Assembly: GCF_014204525.1 (NCBI RefSeq)
Contig: NZ_JACHLP010000004.1
Span: 372,001-436,000 of the forward strand
Length of the DNA stretch: 64,000 bases
Source of the DNA: Roseateles oligotrophus
Lineage (GTDB): Bacteria > Pseudomonadota > Gammaproteobacteria > Burkholderiales > Burkholderiaceae_C
Direction: 5' to 3'
The notes under the pieces were generated by a model. The model worked only from the letters and a program-made list of their open reading frames with translations. It made no database searches and was not told where the DNA came from. The first letter of the stretch is position 1, and the number at the start of each line of letters is the position of its first letter. A program made the translations under genes and the position numbers. Of this stretch, positions 8,884 to 16,564 are shown in pieces.

Positions 8884-10062
8884 ATGAGCAATAAAGCTTC
8901 TTTCCATTGGGACGATCCGCTGCTTTTGAACGAGCAGCTCAGCGACGATGAGCGCATGGTGCGCGACGCCGCCGCCAGCTACTGCCAGGAGCGCCTGGCA
9001 CCGCGTGTGCTGGAGGCCTTCCGCCACGAGCGCACCGACCTGGCCATCTTCCGCGAGATGGGCGAGATCGGCCTGCTGGGCCCCACCATCGCCCCCGAGT
9101 ACGGCGGCCCCGGCCTCAACTACGTGGCCTACGGCCTGATCGCCCGTGAGGTGGAGCGGGTGGACTCCGGCTACCGCTCCATGATGAGCGTGCAAAGCTC
9201 GCTGGTGATGGTGCCCATCAACGAGTTCGGCAACGAAGCCACCAAGCAAAAGTATCTGCCCAAGCTGGCCACGGGCGAGTGGATAGGCTGCTTCGGCCTG
9301 ACCGAACCCAACCACGGCTCCGACCCCGGCTCCATGGTCACCCGTGCCAAGAAGGTGGCGGGCGGTTACAGCCTCAGCGGCGCCAAGATGTGGATCACCA
9401 ACAGCCCGGTGGCCGATGTCTTCGTGGTCTGGGCCAAGGACGACGAAGGCGCCATCCGCGGCTTTGTGCTGGAGAAGGGCTGGAAGGGCCTGAGCGCCCC
9501 CGCCATCCACGGCAAGGTGGGCCTGCGCGCCTCCATCACCGGCGAGATCGTCATGGACGAGGTTTTCTGCCCCGAGGAAAACGCCTTCCCCGAGGTGCGT
9601 GGCCTGAAGGGTCCCTTCACCTGCCTCAACAGCGCTCGCTACGGCATCGCCTGGGGCGCTTTGGGTGCGGCCGAAGACTGCTGGCACACCGCCCGCCAAT
9701 ACACGCTGGACCGCAAGCAATTCGGCAAGCCCCTGGCCGCCAATCAATTGGTGCAGAAAAAGCTGGCCGATATGCAGACCGAAATCACCCTGGGCCTGCA
9801 AGGCTGCCTGCGCCTGGGCCGCATGAAGGACGAAGGCACGGCCGCGGTGGAGATCACCTCCATCATGAAGCGCAATAGCTGCGGCAAGAGCCTGGACATC
9901 GCCCGCACGGCCCGCGACATGCTGGGCGGCAACGGCATCAGCGACGAATTCGGCATCGCCCGCCATCTGGTCAATCTGGAGGTGGTCAACACCTACGAGG
10001 GCACGCACGACATCCATGCGCTGATTCTGGGCCGGGCGATGACGGGGATTGCGGCGTTTTGA
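8884..10062 (+). CDS. gcdH: Glutaryl-CoA dehydrogenase
   Basis: FAD enzyme converting glutaryl-CoA to crotonyl-CoA with loss of CO2. 392 residues, full length. GcdH hallmarks: [15 protein letters not shown] (residues 95-109, with the substrate-carboxylate-binding Arg98), [25 protein letters not shown], and the C-terminal [17 protein letters not shown] with catalytic base Glu372. The start is fixed by AGGAG about 8 bases before ATG 8884. As last gene of the aromatic cluster it would drain glutaryl-CoA from ring cleavage into central metabolism. Confidence 0.96.
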   Translation: MSNKASFHWDDPLLLNEQLSDDERMVRDAAASYCQERLAPRVLEAFRHERTDLAIFREMGEIGLLGPTIAPEYGGPGLNYVAYGLIAREVERVDSGYRSMMSVQSSLVMVPINEFGNEATKQKYLPKLATGEWIGCFGLTEPNHGSDPGSMVTRAKKVAGGYSLSGAKMWITNSPVADVFVVWAKDDEGAIRGFVLEKGWKGLSAPAIHGKVGLRASITGEIVMDEVFCPEENAFPEVRGLKGPFTCLNSARYGIAWGALGAAEDCWHTARQYTLDRKQFGKPLAANQLVQKKLADMQTEITLGLQGCLRLGRMKDEGTAAVEITSIMKRNSCGKSLDIARTARDMLGGNGISDEFGIARHLVNLEVVNTYEGTHDIHALILGRAMTGIAAF

Positions 10063-10142
10063 GGGCGCTGCCGGGTCAGCGCTTCCTCAGCCGTTGACGC
10101 GTAGAAGCCTGTCAATCGGACTTGTCACGGCTGAGTCTGGAT

Positions 10143-10167
10143 ACAAAAGACCCTGAGGGTCTTTTGT
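10143..10167 (+). terminator. Hairpin downstream of gcdH
   Basis: Perfect 11-bp stem ACAAAAGACCC/GGGTCTTTTGT with a TGA loop (10143-10153/10157-10167). The T-rich 3' arm and A-rich 5' arm suit a bidirectional intrinsic terminator ending the aromatic operon. Confidence 0.6.
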
Positions 10168-10259
10168 GCTTGACGAAGGCCAGACCCCCTGGGTTTGGCG
10201 CGAACCACAGCGATGCCCGGGGGGATCGCGAGGATTTGCAGCGCGGCCATGCGTTCAAA

Positions 10260-10313
10260 GCCAAACAACTTGTTCTGCGTGCCATGCGGAAAACGGGTTA
10301 TTGTCCAGCCTCG
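10260..10313 (+). repeat. 54-base repeat, copy 1, before SnoaL-like gene
   Basis: 49 of 54 bases match 13960-14013. Both start GCCAAACAACT(T/C)GTTCTGC and run through GGGTTATTG(T/C)CCAGCCTCG. Both lie immediately upstream of an ORF start (27 and 9 bases). The left part resembles the left half of an integron attC site, but no complementary right half follows. Confidence 0.75.
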
Positions 10314-10340
10314 CTAAGCATCACAGGCCATCCACCTGCC

Positions 10341-10793
10341 ATGAATCAGCTTGCCAAAGAGCAGATCCTGAGCGCCACTTCCGCGCTCTTCCGCGACGGA
10401 CAAGTCGAGGCGATCAGCAAGTACTTCGCCCCTGACTACGTCGTTCACACGACGGACCAAGACTTGCGCGGTGGATCGAAGTTGATTCGATCAGTCATCG
10501 AGCTGTATCGCGGCGCCTTTCCTGACTTGGCGGTCGATGTGCAGTTCTTCATGGAGTCAGCAGATACCGTGAGTTGGCAGCGAACTATGCATGCGACACA
10601 CACGGGAGCGTTCAAGGGCTTCCCGGCGACAGGTCTGCCGATCGTCTGGCGCGAGATGGTAGTCAGCCGCTTCTGCAACTCGCTCATCATTGAGGAATGG
10701 GTCGTTACGGACCTTGCTGAGCGACTGCTCTTTGCACGAAAGTCCCTCTCTCATAAATCGCCCCAATCGAAGCGGCCGCGCAGCGATGGCTAG
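10341..10793 (+). CDS. SnoaL-like / ester cyclase family protein
   Basis: NTF2-fold protein of 150 residues. I start at ATG 10341 because residues upstream in the frame come from the repeat and have no domain character. Pattern: N-terminal helix with FRDGQVEAISKYFAPDYVVH, then IRSVIELYRGAFPDLAVDVQFFMESADTVSWQRTMHATHTGAFKGFPATG, the usual core of SnoaL-like polyketide-cyclase relatives that often have unknown substrates. Codon use is visibly less GC-biased than the flanking operons. First gene of the accessory stretch. Confidence 0.8.
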   Translation: MNQLAKEQILSATSALFRDGQVEAISKYFAPDYVVHTTDQDLRGGSKLIRSVIELYRGAFPDLAVDVQFFMESADTVSWQRTMHATHTGAFKGFPATGLPIVWREMVVSRFCNSLIIEEWVVTDLAERLLFARKSLSHKSPQSKRPRSDG

Positions 10794-10875
10794 TTGGTTC
10801 CGTCCGTGCCCCGCACCCCGGTTGCCGGTTATTTCCACGTTATGCGTCACTTGATGCGCCCGCCACCATTCAAGC

Positions 10876-11763
10876 ATGTCCGTCAAGCACATCCTCACTC
10901 CCCTGCTGCTCGCGAGCGCCATGTGTCACGTCTCGGCTATGACGCCCTGGGGTGAAAAGGATGAGTACGACACTCTGCGAGAGGCCCATACTTACCACAT
11001 CATGTTCAGCTCGCAGCAGGCGGCCCAGGATGTGCATCGACGTCTGTCAGGACTGAGCGGTCCGGCGCTCTTCGAGCAGTTCCAAAAGATCGCAAGAGCG
11101 GAGAGCAAAGATCCCGGTTCGGCAACTACCGGCGGCGACTTGGGAGCCGTGCAAGAGGGGACCATGGTCAAGTCGTTCGAACAGGCTCTGTTCTCACTTG
11201 CCCCAAAGACAGTCTCCGAACCGGTCAAATCAGAGTATGGCTGGCATCTGATCTACGCAAGCGACTTCAAGGAGTCCAAGGTCGCGGACATTTGCGCGAG
11301 CAGCTTGGCCACCTCCCTCAAGAGCGCGAGCGCCGCGGACAAGCCAGGTCTGACGGTTGCGGCTGAGCGCATTCCCTCGGAGAAGTTTGCTCCGCGCGTT
11401 CTCGCTCTGATCGGTTCCGAGTGGAGCCAGCCGCTGAAGGATTGGAACGGAAACCTAGCGTTCGTTCGCACATACGCCTCGAAGGCGAAGCTAGGTGTGG
11501 CTACGGCAGTCGTCCACACCGAGTACCTAGCCGCCGTACTTGCGTCAAGCGCAGCGGCATGCCGCCGCTCGGCGCGTCAAGAGTATGTTGTGGACTGCAA
11601 TGCCAGGACTGCGACCCCAAGCTCACGTTCTGAGTTCGAAGGAAGAGGCGCCGTCGGAAGGAGGCTGGCAGAGTCGCGCACGCTGCCGGTAGATCGAATC
11701 AAGCTTGCATCTGATGCCGGCTTTCACGGACAACTCGTCGCGTCACTGTGCGCAGCGCGGTGA
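10876..11763 (+). CDS. Exported parvulin-type peptidyl-prolyl isomerase with extra C-terminal domain
   Basis: 295 residues. A signal peptide (MSVKHILTPLLLASAMCHVSA) is followed by a parvulin rotamase domain at about residues 38-130: GGDLGAVQEGTMVKSFEQAL and SEPVKSEYGWHLIYASDF match its conserved core. The ~165 C-terminal residues, with paired Cys (CRRSARQEYVVDC), are not a domain I recognise; they may be a second exported module. AACG/GTTATGC-like sequence lies 28 bases before the start. No ribosome site is obvious. Composition differs from the chromosomal flanks. Confidence 0.75.
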   Translation: MSVKHILTPLLLASAMCHVSAMTPWGEKDEYDTLREAHTYHIMFSSQQAAQDVHRRLSGLSGPALFEQFQKIARAESKDPGSATTGGDLGAVQEGTMVKSFEQALFSLAPKTVSEPVKSEYGWHLIYASDFKESKVADICASSLATSLKSASAADKPGLTVAAERIPSEKFAPRVLALIGSEWSQPLKDWNGNLAFVRTYASKAKLGVATAVVHTEYLAAVLASSAAACRRSARQEYVVDCNARTATPSSRSEFEGRGAVGRRLAESRTLPVDRIKLASDAGFHGQLVASLCAAR

Positions 11764-11835
11764 CGCTACCGCTCATGCTTGGAGTCACCATGGACCTAAT
11801 CACCAACCCAGCACCCACTAATTTGGGAGTCAGCC

Positions 11836-12468
11836 ATGAGTGAATTTGCTGCCTTGATAGGCATCGGCGCCGCGCTCTGTGTCGGCGCAGCAAGCCCAGG
11901 GCCTAGCTTTGTGATGGTGGCCCGAACCGCTGCATCGTCCGGGAGGAGCAGGGGCTTGAGCGCGGCCCTGGGCATGGGGCTTGGTGCATTGCTTTTTGCC
12001 GCCGCTTCCTTGCTCGGCTTAAATGCCCTCTTTCTGGCTGTGCCGGCGCTCTATATCGTGCTCAAGGTCGCAGGCGGTCTTTACCTGGCCTACCTGGGCT
12101 TGCGAATCTGGCGTGGCGCGGCGCATTCGCTTGAAGCAAGCGTGGCAGGGCCGGAAAGCGCTCAGCCACGCAAAAGCTATTTATTGCTTGGCCTGGCAAC
12201 ACAAGTCAGCAACCCCAAAACGGCCATCGTCTATGCCAGCGTATTTGCAGCCTTCCTGCCGGCCACGCCGAGCCTTCAATTCAATCTGCTGCTTGTCGCA
12301 CTGGTGTTTTTCGTTGAGGCCGGTTGGTATGCCGTCGTTGCAACCGTCTTGTCATCCGAAGCTCCACGCAACGCATATCTCCGGTTCAAAAAATGGATTG
12401 ATCGCGCTGCCGGGGGCATCATGGGGGCCTTGGGGCTCAAACTGGCCGCATCGATCGGTCAGCAATAA
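11836..12468 (+). CDS. LysE/RhtB family amino-acid exporter
   Basis: Inner-membrane exporter of amino acids or derivatives, 210 residues with about six membrane segments. GAASPGPSFVMVARTA near residues 18-33 is the conserved first loop of the family, and GGLYLAYLGLRIWRG follows the third segment. GGGAG at ~11825 supports the start. Lies in the accessory stretch; its neighbours do not suggest a substrate. Confidence 0.9.
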   Translation: MSEFAALIGIGAALCVGAASPGPSFVMVARTAASSGRSRGLSAALGMGLGALLFAAASLLGLNALFLAVPALYIVLKVAGGLYLAYLGLRIWRGAAHSLEASVAGPESAQPRKSYLLLGLATQVSNPKTAIVYASVFAAFLPATPSLQFNLLLVALVFFVEAGWYAVVATVLSSEAPRNAYLRFKKWIDRAAGGIMGALGLKLAASIGQQ

Positions 12469-12645
12469 ATGCACAGAATTCTTGGCGAGATCGATGCCGA
12501 CATCCGAATCATCACGGACTAGCCCTTCCGTGTGTGTTGATGAGATGCCTTACTGCCCGTTGCGGCACTCCGTTGCCGTTTGCCACAAGGCGGCTGACCC
12601 AGGGTGGGGAAGTCCTTTCCATTCCTTAGCTCATTAGGAAGACGC
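12469..12645. other. Intergenic gap in accessory stretch
   Basis: 177 bases between LysE and the DUF488 gene. No convincing ORF, terminator or repeat was found; only AGGAAG at 12636-12641, the ribosome site of the next gene, is recognisable. Confidence 0.5.
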
Positions 12646-13032
12646 ATGGCTATACGGATCGTCAGACTTGGTTCCGGCCGCATGCCAGACGAGGGCACGC
12701 GCATTGGAACGGTTCGTCGCCCCCCGCGCGGCGTCGCAAAAAGCGAATTCGCCTCGGGCAATTGGTACGACGTTTGGTATCCCAATCTGGCCTCAAGCGT
12801 CGAAGCGATGAAGCTGGGCCAGGCGGTTGAAACAGATGCCCAGTGGCGCGAATTTGAGAAAAGCTTTCGGCGCGAAATGAAGGCGCCCGATGCCAGTCGC
12901 TCCATTGAGTTGCTGGCCGCCCTGTCAAAGAATTCTTATTTTTCAGTCGGGTGTTACTGTGAAATTGAGGCGCGTTGCCACCGCTCAATTCTCAGGCAAC
13001 TCCTGCTCGAAGCCGGGGCCAGCATTGTTTAG
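12646..13032 (+). CDS. DUF488 family protein
   Basis: 128 residues. The start at ATG 12646 follows AGGAAG at 12636-12641 and gives MAIRIVRLGSGRMPDEG, the normal family beginning. RIGTVRRPPRGVAKSEFAS, YDVWYPNLA and FSVGCYCEIEARCHRS (three Cys and a His, possibly metal-binding or redox) are conserved in DUF488. Its biochemical role is unknown. It stands alone in the accessory stretch. Confidence 0.88.
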   Translation: MAIRIVRLGSGRMPDEGTRIGTVRRPPRGVAKSEFASGNWYDVWYPNLASSVEAMKLGQAVETDAQWREFEKSFRREMKAPDASRSIELLAALSKNSYFSVGCYCEIEARCHRSILRQLLLEAGASIV

Positions 13033-13041
13033 CCATCTTGT

Positions 13042-13230
13042 CTAGCCCGCAGCAAGGGCAATAGCGCGCTTCGGAAATGCTCGTAGGAGCTTTTTATCCG
13101 TGGTGACCAGCTTGGTGTCGAGCTTCATCGCGAGCGCAATGAATTCGCAGTCGTATGCGGAGCAATCACTGTCCCGCACGAGTTCCAAGACCACCGAGGA
13201 TTCGACCTCGACCTCTGCTCCTTCAAGCAA
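13042..13230 (-). pseudogene. C-terminal fragment of VapC-type PIN toxin
   Basis: Only about 62 residues remain of a normal ~130-residue PIN-domain ribonuclease. SAYDCEFIALAMKLDTKLVTTDKKLLRAFP carries the second half of the acidic active site (Asp in YDCEF and TTDKK), while the N-terminal half with the first Asp is missing. Upstream on the minus strand (13231-13350) I could not find the missing half in any frame, nor a VapB antitoxin. This is therefore a decayed toxin-antitoxin remnant, probably broken at a recombination junction. Confidence 0.75.
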
Positions 13231-13317
13231 GCTGGGTACTCACATGAAAACGCTCGCAGGGGGTGGGGTCAGGTCGTCGTGTGCCACGCAGCACGCACGA
13301 TGAAAGGAGCGCAGTCG

Positions 13318-13341
13318 ATAGGGCGCTTAAATATAACGTTA
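13318..13341 (+). other. attC-right-half-like sequence
   Basis: AGGGCGCTTAAATATAACG followed by TTATGC resembles the right half of an integron attC (core GTTATGC). It lies 11 bases before the next gene start, as in cassette arrays. No matching left half was found within 150 bases, so it is not called as attC. Confidence 0.3.
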
Positions 13342-13351
13342 TGCTGAGTCA

Positions 13352-13780
13352 ATGAGCGATAGAACTACAGAGACAAGAGTCGGCATGTACGCGGTGCGAG
13401 TGCAAATCAACGACGGCCCGGTAGTTACTGGCGGTGCGTCAGACCTTAGCGTTCTTTCTGCAATCCTCACGCTGTGTGGAAAGCTCGGCCCGACAAGTCA
13501 CCCGTTGAGAGGAGACGAAGACGAGCCACCAGACTTTACGTTTCGGCTAGGTGGGTTGACTGCACGAGAGAAAGGCAACGACGACGAACACCTTGTTTGG
13601 CTGGAGGAAAATTCTCTGCGGCTCGGCGACAAACTTACGCTTGAGATCGTGGAAACGAATCAGGCCGACCCTGTCGAGAGCGGCACGAAGGCCGAAGAGC
13701 GATCAAACGATGAACGCTCCTACTATGAGCATTGCAAGCATGCGTACTTTGAAATGAAGTCAAAGTATGAGCCAGAGTAG
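13352..13780 (+). CDS. Hypothetical protein in accessory stretch
   Basis: 142 residues, acidic, no signal peptide or membrane segment. MYAVRVQINDGPVVTGGASDLSVLSAILTLCGKLGP looks like a compact beta-alpha fold, and the C-terminal third (RSNDERSYYEHCKHAYFEMKSKYEPE) is charged and helical. I recall similar uncharacterised proteins from mobile or cassette-borne contexts but cannot assign a family. Codons with A/T third bases are commoner than in the flanking operons. Confidence 0.65.
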   Translation: MSDRTTETRVGMYAVRVQINDGPVVTGGASDLSVLSAILTLCGKLGPTSHPLRGDEDEPPDFTFRLGGLTAREKGNDDEHLVWLEENSLRLGDKLTLEIVETNQADPVESGTKAEERSNDERSYYEHCKHAYFEMKSKYEPE

Positions 13781-13959
13781 TCGGCCGCGGCCTTGTTCAT
13801 CACAGCGTCGGTGACGCTGCTGATCGGCGAGGAAGCCCTGGAATTCGCGCACGCTCATGCCGAGGCCGGCGTCGCAAAATCACGCCGAAAATCGGTCAGA
13901 ATGGACCGCGAGACACAGACGGCGAAGTCAATTCTGCGATGGAAAAAACTAGCCACACG
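13781..13959. other. Intergenic stretch, possible gene remnant
   Basis: The reverse strand of 13793-13880 reads GLGMSVREFQGFLADQQ, protein-like but short and unassigned, so it may be a decayed gene end. An overlapping plus-strand frame (13793-14026) runs into the repeat and is not convincing. Confidence 0.3.
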
Positions 13960-14013
13960 GCCAAACAACTCGTTCTGCATGCCATGCGAAAAAGGGGTTA
14001 TTGCCCAGCCTCG
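13960..14013 (+). repeat. 54-base repeat, copy 2
   Basis: Second copy of the repeat at 10260-10313 (five substitutions). It ends 9 bases before the ATG of the next gene. The two copies are 3.7 kb apart in the same orientation and enclose six genes or remnants of genes. Confidence 0.75.
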
Positions 14014-14022
14014 TCAGGCCTC

Positions 14023-14637
14023 ATGAACCGGCATCTCCTCGCGTCCGCCGTCCTCCTGGCGTCCGCGCAGGCTTCGCTCGCCCAAGACTGCATCAGAATC
14101 AGCTGTGCTCAGGGCGACTCTTGCGAGGTCACACCTTCTCGGCTGACAGCGGCACTTCCGCAGGGCTTTGAGATTCGGTCGATCCGAGGCAATACCAAGA
14201 TTGCCAACCGCGGCGACGCGGCGCTGCTGGACTGCCGCCCCGCTGGTCGCCTTCCCTTCACGGTGTCTGCGGACCAAGCCAGCATCTACGGCTCTTTGCG
14301 CGTGACTGGCAAGCTTCAAGCGTCCGGCATCGTCCGGTTCGAGCCCAACGACGGTGGCGAGTTGGAGTTCCGCCCAGCTAAAGAAGTGCTTCAAACAGCC
14401 GGGCAGTTCTTCAAGGCGAACTTCAGTCGCATCAAGTTGGACGAAGCCCAGGTGCCCGTGAAGATCACCCCACCTCAGAGCCTTGCCAAGGCTGATTGTT
14501 GGCAGGCAAATGCCAGCGCTGAACTGTCCGACTTCTCTGTTCTGATCGGAGACACATCGGCCGCCGGTACCTACGCCCGGCAAGCACGAATGACTCAAGT
14601 CAGCGGTTTCACAAAGTGCACCTGGGGTGGCAAATGA
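14023..14637 (+). CDS. Exported hypothetical protein
   Basis: 204 residues. Starting at ATG 14023 gives a clean signal peptide (MNRHLLASAVLLASAQASLAQ), whereas the longer frame would translate the repeat. Six or so Cys in the mature part (DCIRISCAQGDSC near the N-terminus, KCTWGG at the end) suggest disulfides in the periplasm or outside. No family recognised. The following Nuc gene starts about 100 bases later. Confidence 0.7.
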   Translation: MNRHLLASAVLLASAQASLAQDCIRISCAQGDSCEVTPSRLTAALPQGFEIRSIRGNTKIANRGDAALLDCRPAGRLPFTVSADQASIYGSLRVTGKLQASGIVRFEPNDGGELEFRPAKEVLQTAGQFFKANFSRIKLDEAQVPVKITPPQSLAKADCWQANASAELSDFSVLIGDTSAAGTYARQARMTQVSGFTKCTWGGK

Positions 14638-14740
14638 GACCAACGAGAGGCTTAGAAAACTCAGCGCAGGTTCCTGGCTAGGCGCGCCGTCGAAGACGGT
14701 GCGCGAGCCCCACATCCATCCTCGCAAGAAGGCTTCAAAC

Positions 14741-15265
14741 GTGAGACTTATTCGATGGGCCGTACTGGCGGCCCTGCTCGGCGCTTCGTTTGCCCTTTCT
14801 GCTGAACCCAAGGTGCAGGTCGGGTTCTCGCCTGAGGGCTCGGCGAAAGAGTTGGTGCTTGAAACAATAGGCGGCGCGAAGCAGAGCATTCAGATGCTTG
14901 CCTATGCTTTCCAGGCGCCCGACATCATGCAAGCCCTGGTCGAGGCCCGGAAGCGCGGAGTGACTGTGCGCGTGGTAGTCGACAAAAAGCGCAACCAGGG
15001 CAAGGCCAGCAAAGCGGCGATGGACTTCGTCACACGCAACGGGGTGGAACTTCGGACCAATAGCCACTTTCATATCCATCACGACAAGACCATCATCGCG
15101 GACGGCGCCACGGTCCAAACGGGCTCGTTCAACTACGCGGAATCGGCCGAGACGGTCAATTCAGAGAATGTGCTGGTGATCCGCGATATGCCGGAGGTCT
15201 CGCGTCGCTACCTTGCGCACTGGCAGTCGCGCTGGGATCTGGGCAGCCCATATGCAGCGCGCTGA
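14741..15265 (+). CDS. Phospholipase D family nuclease (Nuc-like), exported
   Basis: 174 residues from GTG 14741, chosen because it starts directly at a signal peptide (VRLIRWAVLAALLGASFALSA); upstream codons of the frame overlap the preceding gene. One HKD motif, HHDKTIIADG...GSFN, occurs near residues 118-135, as in small dimeric Nuc endonucleases of plasmids such as pKM101. The known relatives are periplasmic, non-specific DNA phosphodiesterases. Presence of a plasmid-type Nuc at the end of the accessory stretch supports acquisition by transfer. Confidence 0.87.
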   Translation: MRLIRWAVLAALLGASFALSAEPKVQVGFSPEGSAKELVLETIGGAKQSIQMLAYAFQAPDIMQALVEARKRGVTVRVVVDKKRNQGKASKAAMDFVTRNGVELRTNSHFHIHHDKTIIADGATVQTGSFNYAESAETVNSENVLVIRDMPEVSRRYLAHWQSRWDLGSPYAAR

Positions 15266-15281
15266 TTTCATGCTCCGAATT

Positions 15282-15318
15282 GGACGGGGCGGCCGGACAG
15301 CTCCCGCCGCCCCGGTCC
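15282..15318 (+). terminator. GC-rich inverted repeat after Nuc gene
   Basis: GGACGGGGCGGC (15282-15293) pairs with GCCGCCCCGGTCC (15306-15318), leaving one bulged base. No T-run follows, so it may be a transcript-end hairpin rather than a strong intrinsic terminator. A (ATCA)4 tandem repeat follows at 15319-15334. Confidence 0.45.
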
Positions 15319-15347
15319 ATCAATCAATCAATCAAGCCAGGAATTGA

Positions 15348-15698
15348 TCAGTCTTCCAGCGCGTCATCCGCATCGTCGGCCGCGCTGCCATGGCGCGGGA
15401 TGATGGTGGGGGCAGGGCGTGGCTTGCGCTGGGCGGGCTTGGCGAGCAGTTCGATGTAGAAGGCGGTGGCGCCGGTCTTGAGGACCTCGTCGATGGCGGG
15501 GTTGATCTCGGCTGGGTGGGTGATCTGGGCCTCGGCCGCGCTGGCGCCGATGCGGCAGTCAAAGTCCCAGATGTCAAAGCCCTTGGGCAGGGCCTTGCCT
15601 TGTTCGCGCTTGATGTATTTGCGGATCTCGAACTTGATGGCTTCGAGGAGGCGGTCGGGGTTTTTGCCTTCGACGCGCAGCTGATAAGTCTTTTTCAA
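15348..15698 (-). CDS. DUF6172 family protein
   Basis: 116 residues starting at TTG 15698 (upstream AAGG about 7 bases away). MKKTYQLRVEGKNPDRLLEAIKFEIRKYIKRE and GFDIWDFDCRIG are characteristic of this small cytosolic family of unknown function in Proteobacteria. The C-terminal tail is acidic. Base composition is typical of the chromosome, marking the end of the accessory stretch. Confidence 0.85.
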   Translation of the reverse strand: MKKTYQLRVEGKNPDRLLEAIKFEIRKYIKREQGKALPKGFDIWDFDCRIGASAAEAQITHPAEINPAIDEVLKTGATAFYIELLAKPAQRKPRPAPTIIPRHGSAADDADDALED

Positions 15699-15720
15699 GG
15701 CGAGCCTTCAATAGGAGAGA

Positions 15721-15753
15721 AAAATGCGGGGAAGAGGGATTGTCCCCGCTTTT
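15721..15753 (-). terminator. Terminator of PEP-CTERM gene
   Basis: GCGGGGA/TCCCCGC stem (15726-15732/15743-15749) with a 10-base loop. On the minus strand it is followed by ATTTTTC, fitting termination of the gene ending at 15786. The plus strand also has TTTT after it. Confidence 0.6.
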
Positions 15754-15785
15754 CGGCTCGCTGCTGTGTATGGGCAGAACGGCCC

Positions 15786-16451
15786 TCAGCCGCGCCGGCG
15801 CAGGCGCGCCAGCAGGCCCAGGCCGCCCAGCAGCAGCAACCAGCTCTGCGGCTCGGGCACGGCGCTGACTTCGTAGCTCAGATTGTTCAGCCCCACGTTG
15901 TAGGCGGAGTTCCACCATTCGATCACCCAGCCCTTGTTCGAGGTCGCGGCAAAGCCGAAATGGGTGGACAAATTGCTGGGCTGCTGGCCTATGGTGACGG
16001 CGCCGTTGTACAGGTCCGGGCCGCCGACTTCGTACACATGCAGATTGCTGCCCCGGCTGGTGTTGGGCCAGGCGCCGAGGTCGAAACCGCCCAGGGTGAT
16101 GCTGCTGCCGGGCAGGGCCAGCAGAGTGATGCGGGCATGGGATGAGGCGTCGCCGCCGCTGGCCCAGAGGGCGCTGGGCAGCTGGTTATAGCCGCCGTCC
16201 CACCACAGCAGGCTGGTGGGCGCGCTCTGGTTGACGTCGGTGTACTGCACATCGATGCCGGCGGCGTCGCCAACCGCCTGGTTGATGTGCGAGCCGTTGG
16301 TGCAGGCTTGCAGGGCGCCATAGCCGTCAATCTGCGCGGAGCAGCTATTGGCCGAGGGGAAGGTCAGCACCGTGGCGGCGCCGGCCTGGCTAGCCAGCGC
16401 GAGGCCAGCAGCAAGAAGAGTCAGGCGCTTGATGGGGAGGGATCGTGGCAT
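15786..16451 (-). CDS. PEP-CTERM sorting-domain protein
   Basis: 221 residues. I start at ATG 16451 (GGAG 7-8 bases upstream), giving an N-terminal signal peptide (MPRSLPIKRLTLLAAGLALASQAGA). The C-terminus has the PEP-CTERM tripartite signal: VPEP, a hydrophobic stretch (WLLLLGGLGLLA) and RLRRRG. Such proteins are processed by an exosortase (EpsH) and usually belong to exopolysaccharide or surface systems; none is in this window. The central region is beta-rich and aromatic and is not otherwise recognisable. Confidence 0.9.
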   Translation of the reverse strand: MPRSLPIKRLTLLAAGLALASQAGAATVLTFPSANSCSAQIDGYGALQACTNGSHINQAVGDAAGIDVQYTDVNQSAPTSLLWWDGGYNQLPSALWASGGDASSHARITLLALPGSSITLGGFDLGAWPNTSRGSNLHVYEVGGPDLYNGAVTIGQQPSNLSTHFGFAATSNKGWVIEWWNSAYNVGLNNLSYEVSAVPEPQSWLLLLGGLGLLARLRRRG

Positions 16452-16564
16452 TTGGGTACTCCATGGGTGGCGGCTAAGAGCTTGGCAGCCTAGCCCCAAG
16501 CTTTGCCGGAGGGCATCCCCAGAATTGAGTGCCAGGGGCCGGCCCTGGCCTGCAGCCAAGCCGC

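Noticed and set aside
10260-10313. Calling the 54-base repeats integron attC sites
   Set aside because: The left part resembles attC, but the complementary right arm and a GTTRRRY core are missing, and no intI is in the window.
13042-13230. A functional toxin-antitoxin system
   Set aside because: Only the C-terminal half of VapC is present and no antitoxin is adjacent.
13793-14026. 77-codon ORF before the exported unknown
   Set aside because: Starts with TTG, runs through the 54-base repeat and has no domain; more likely remnant sequence.
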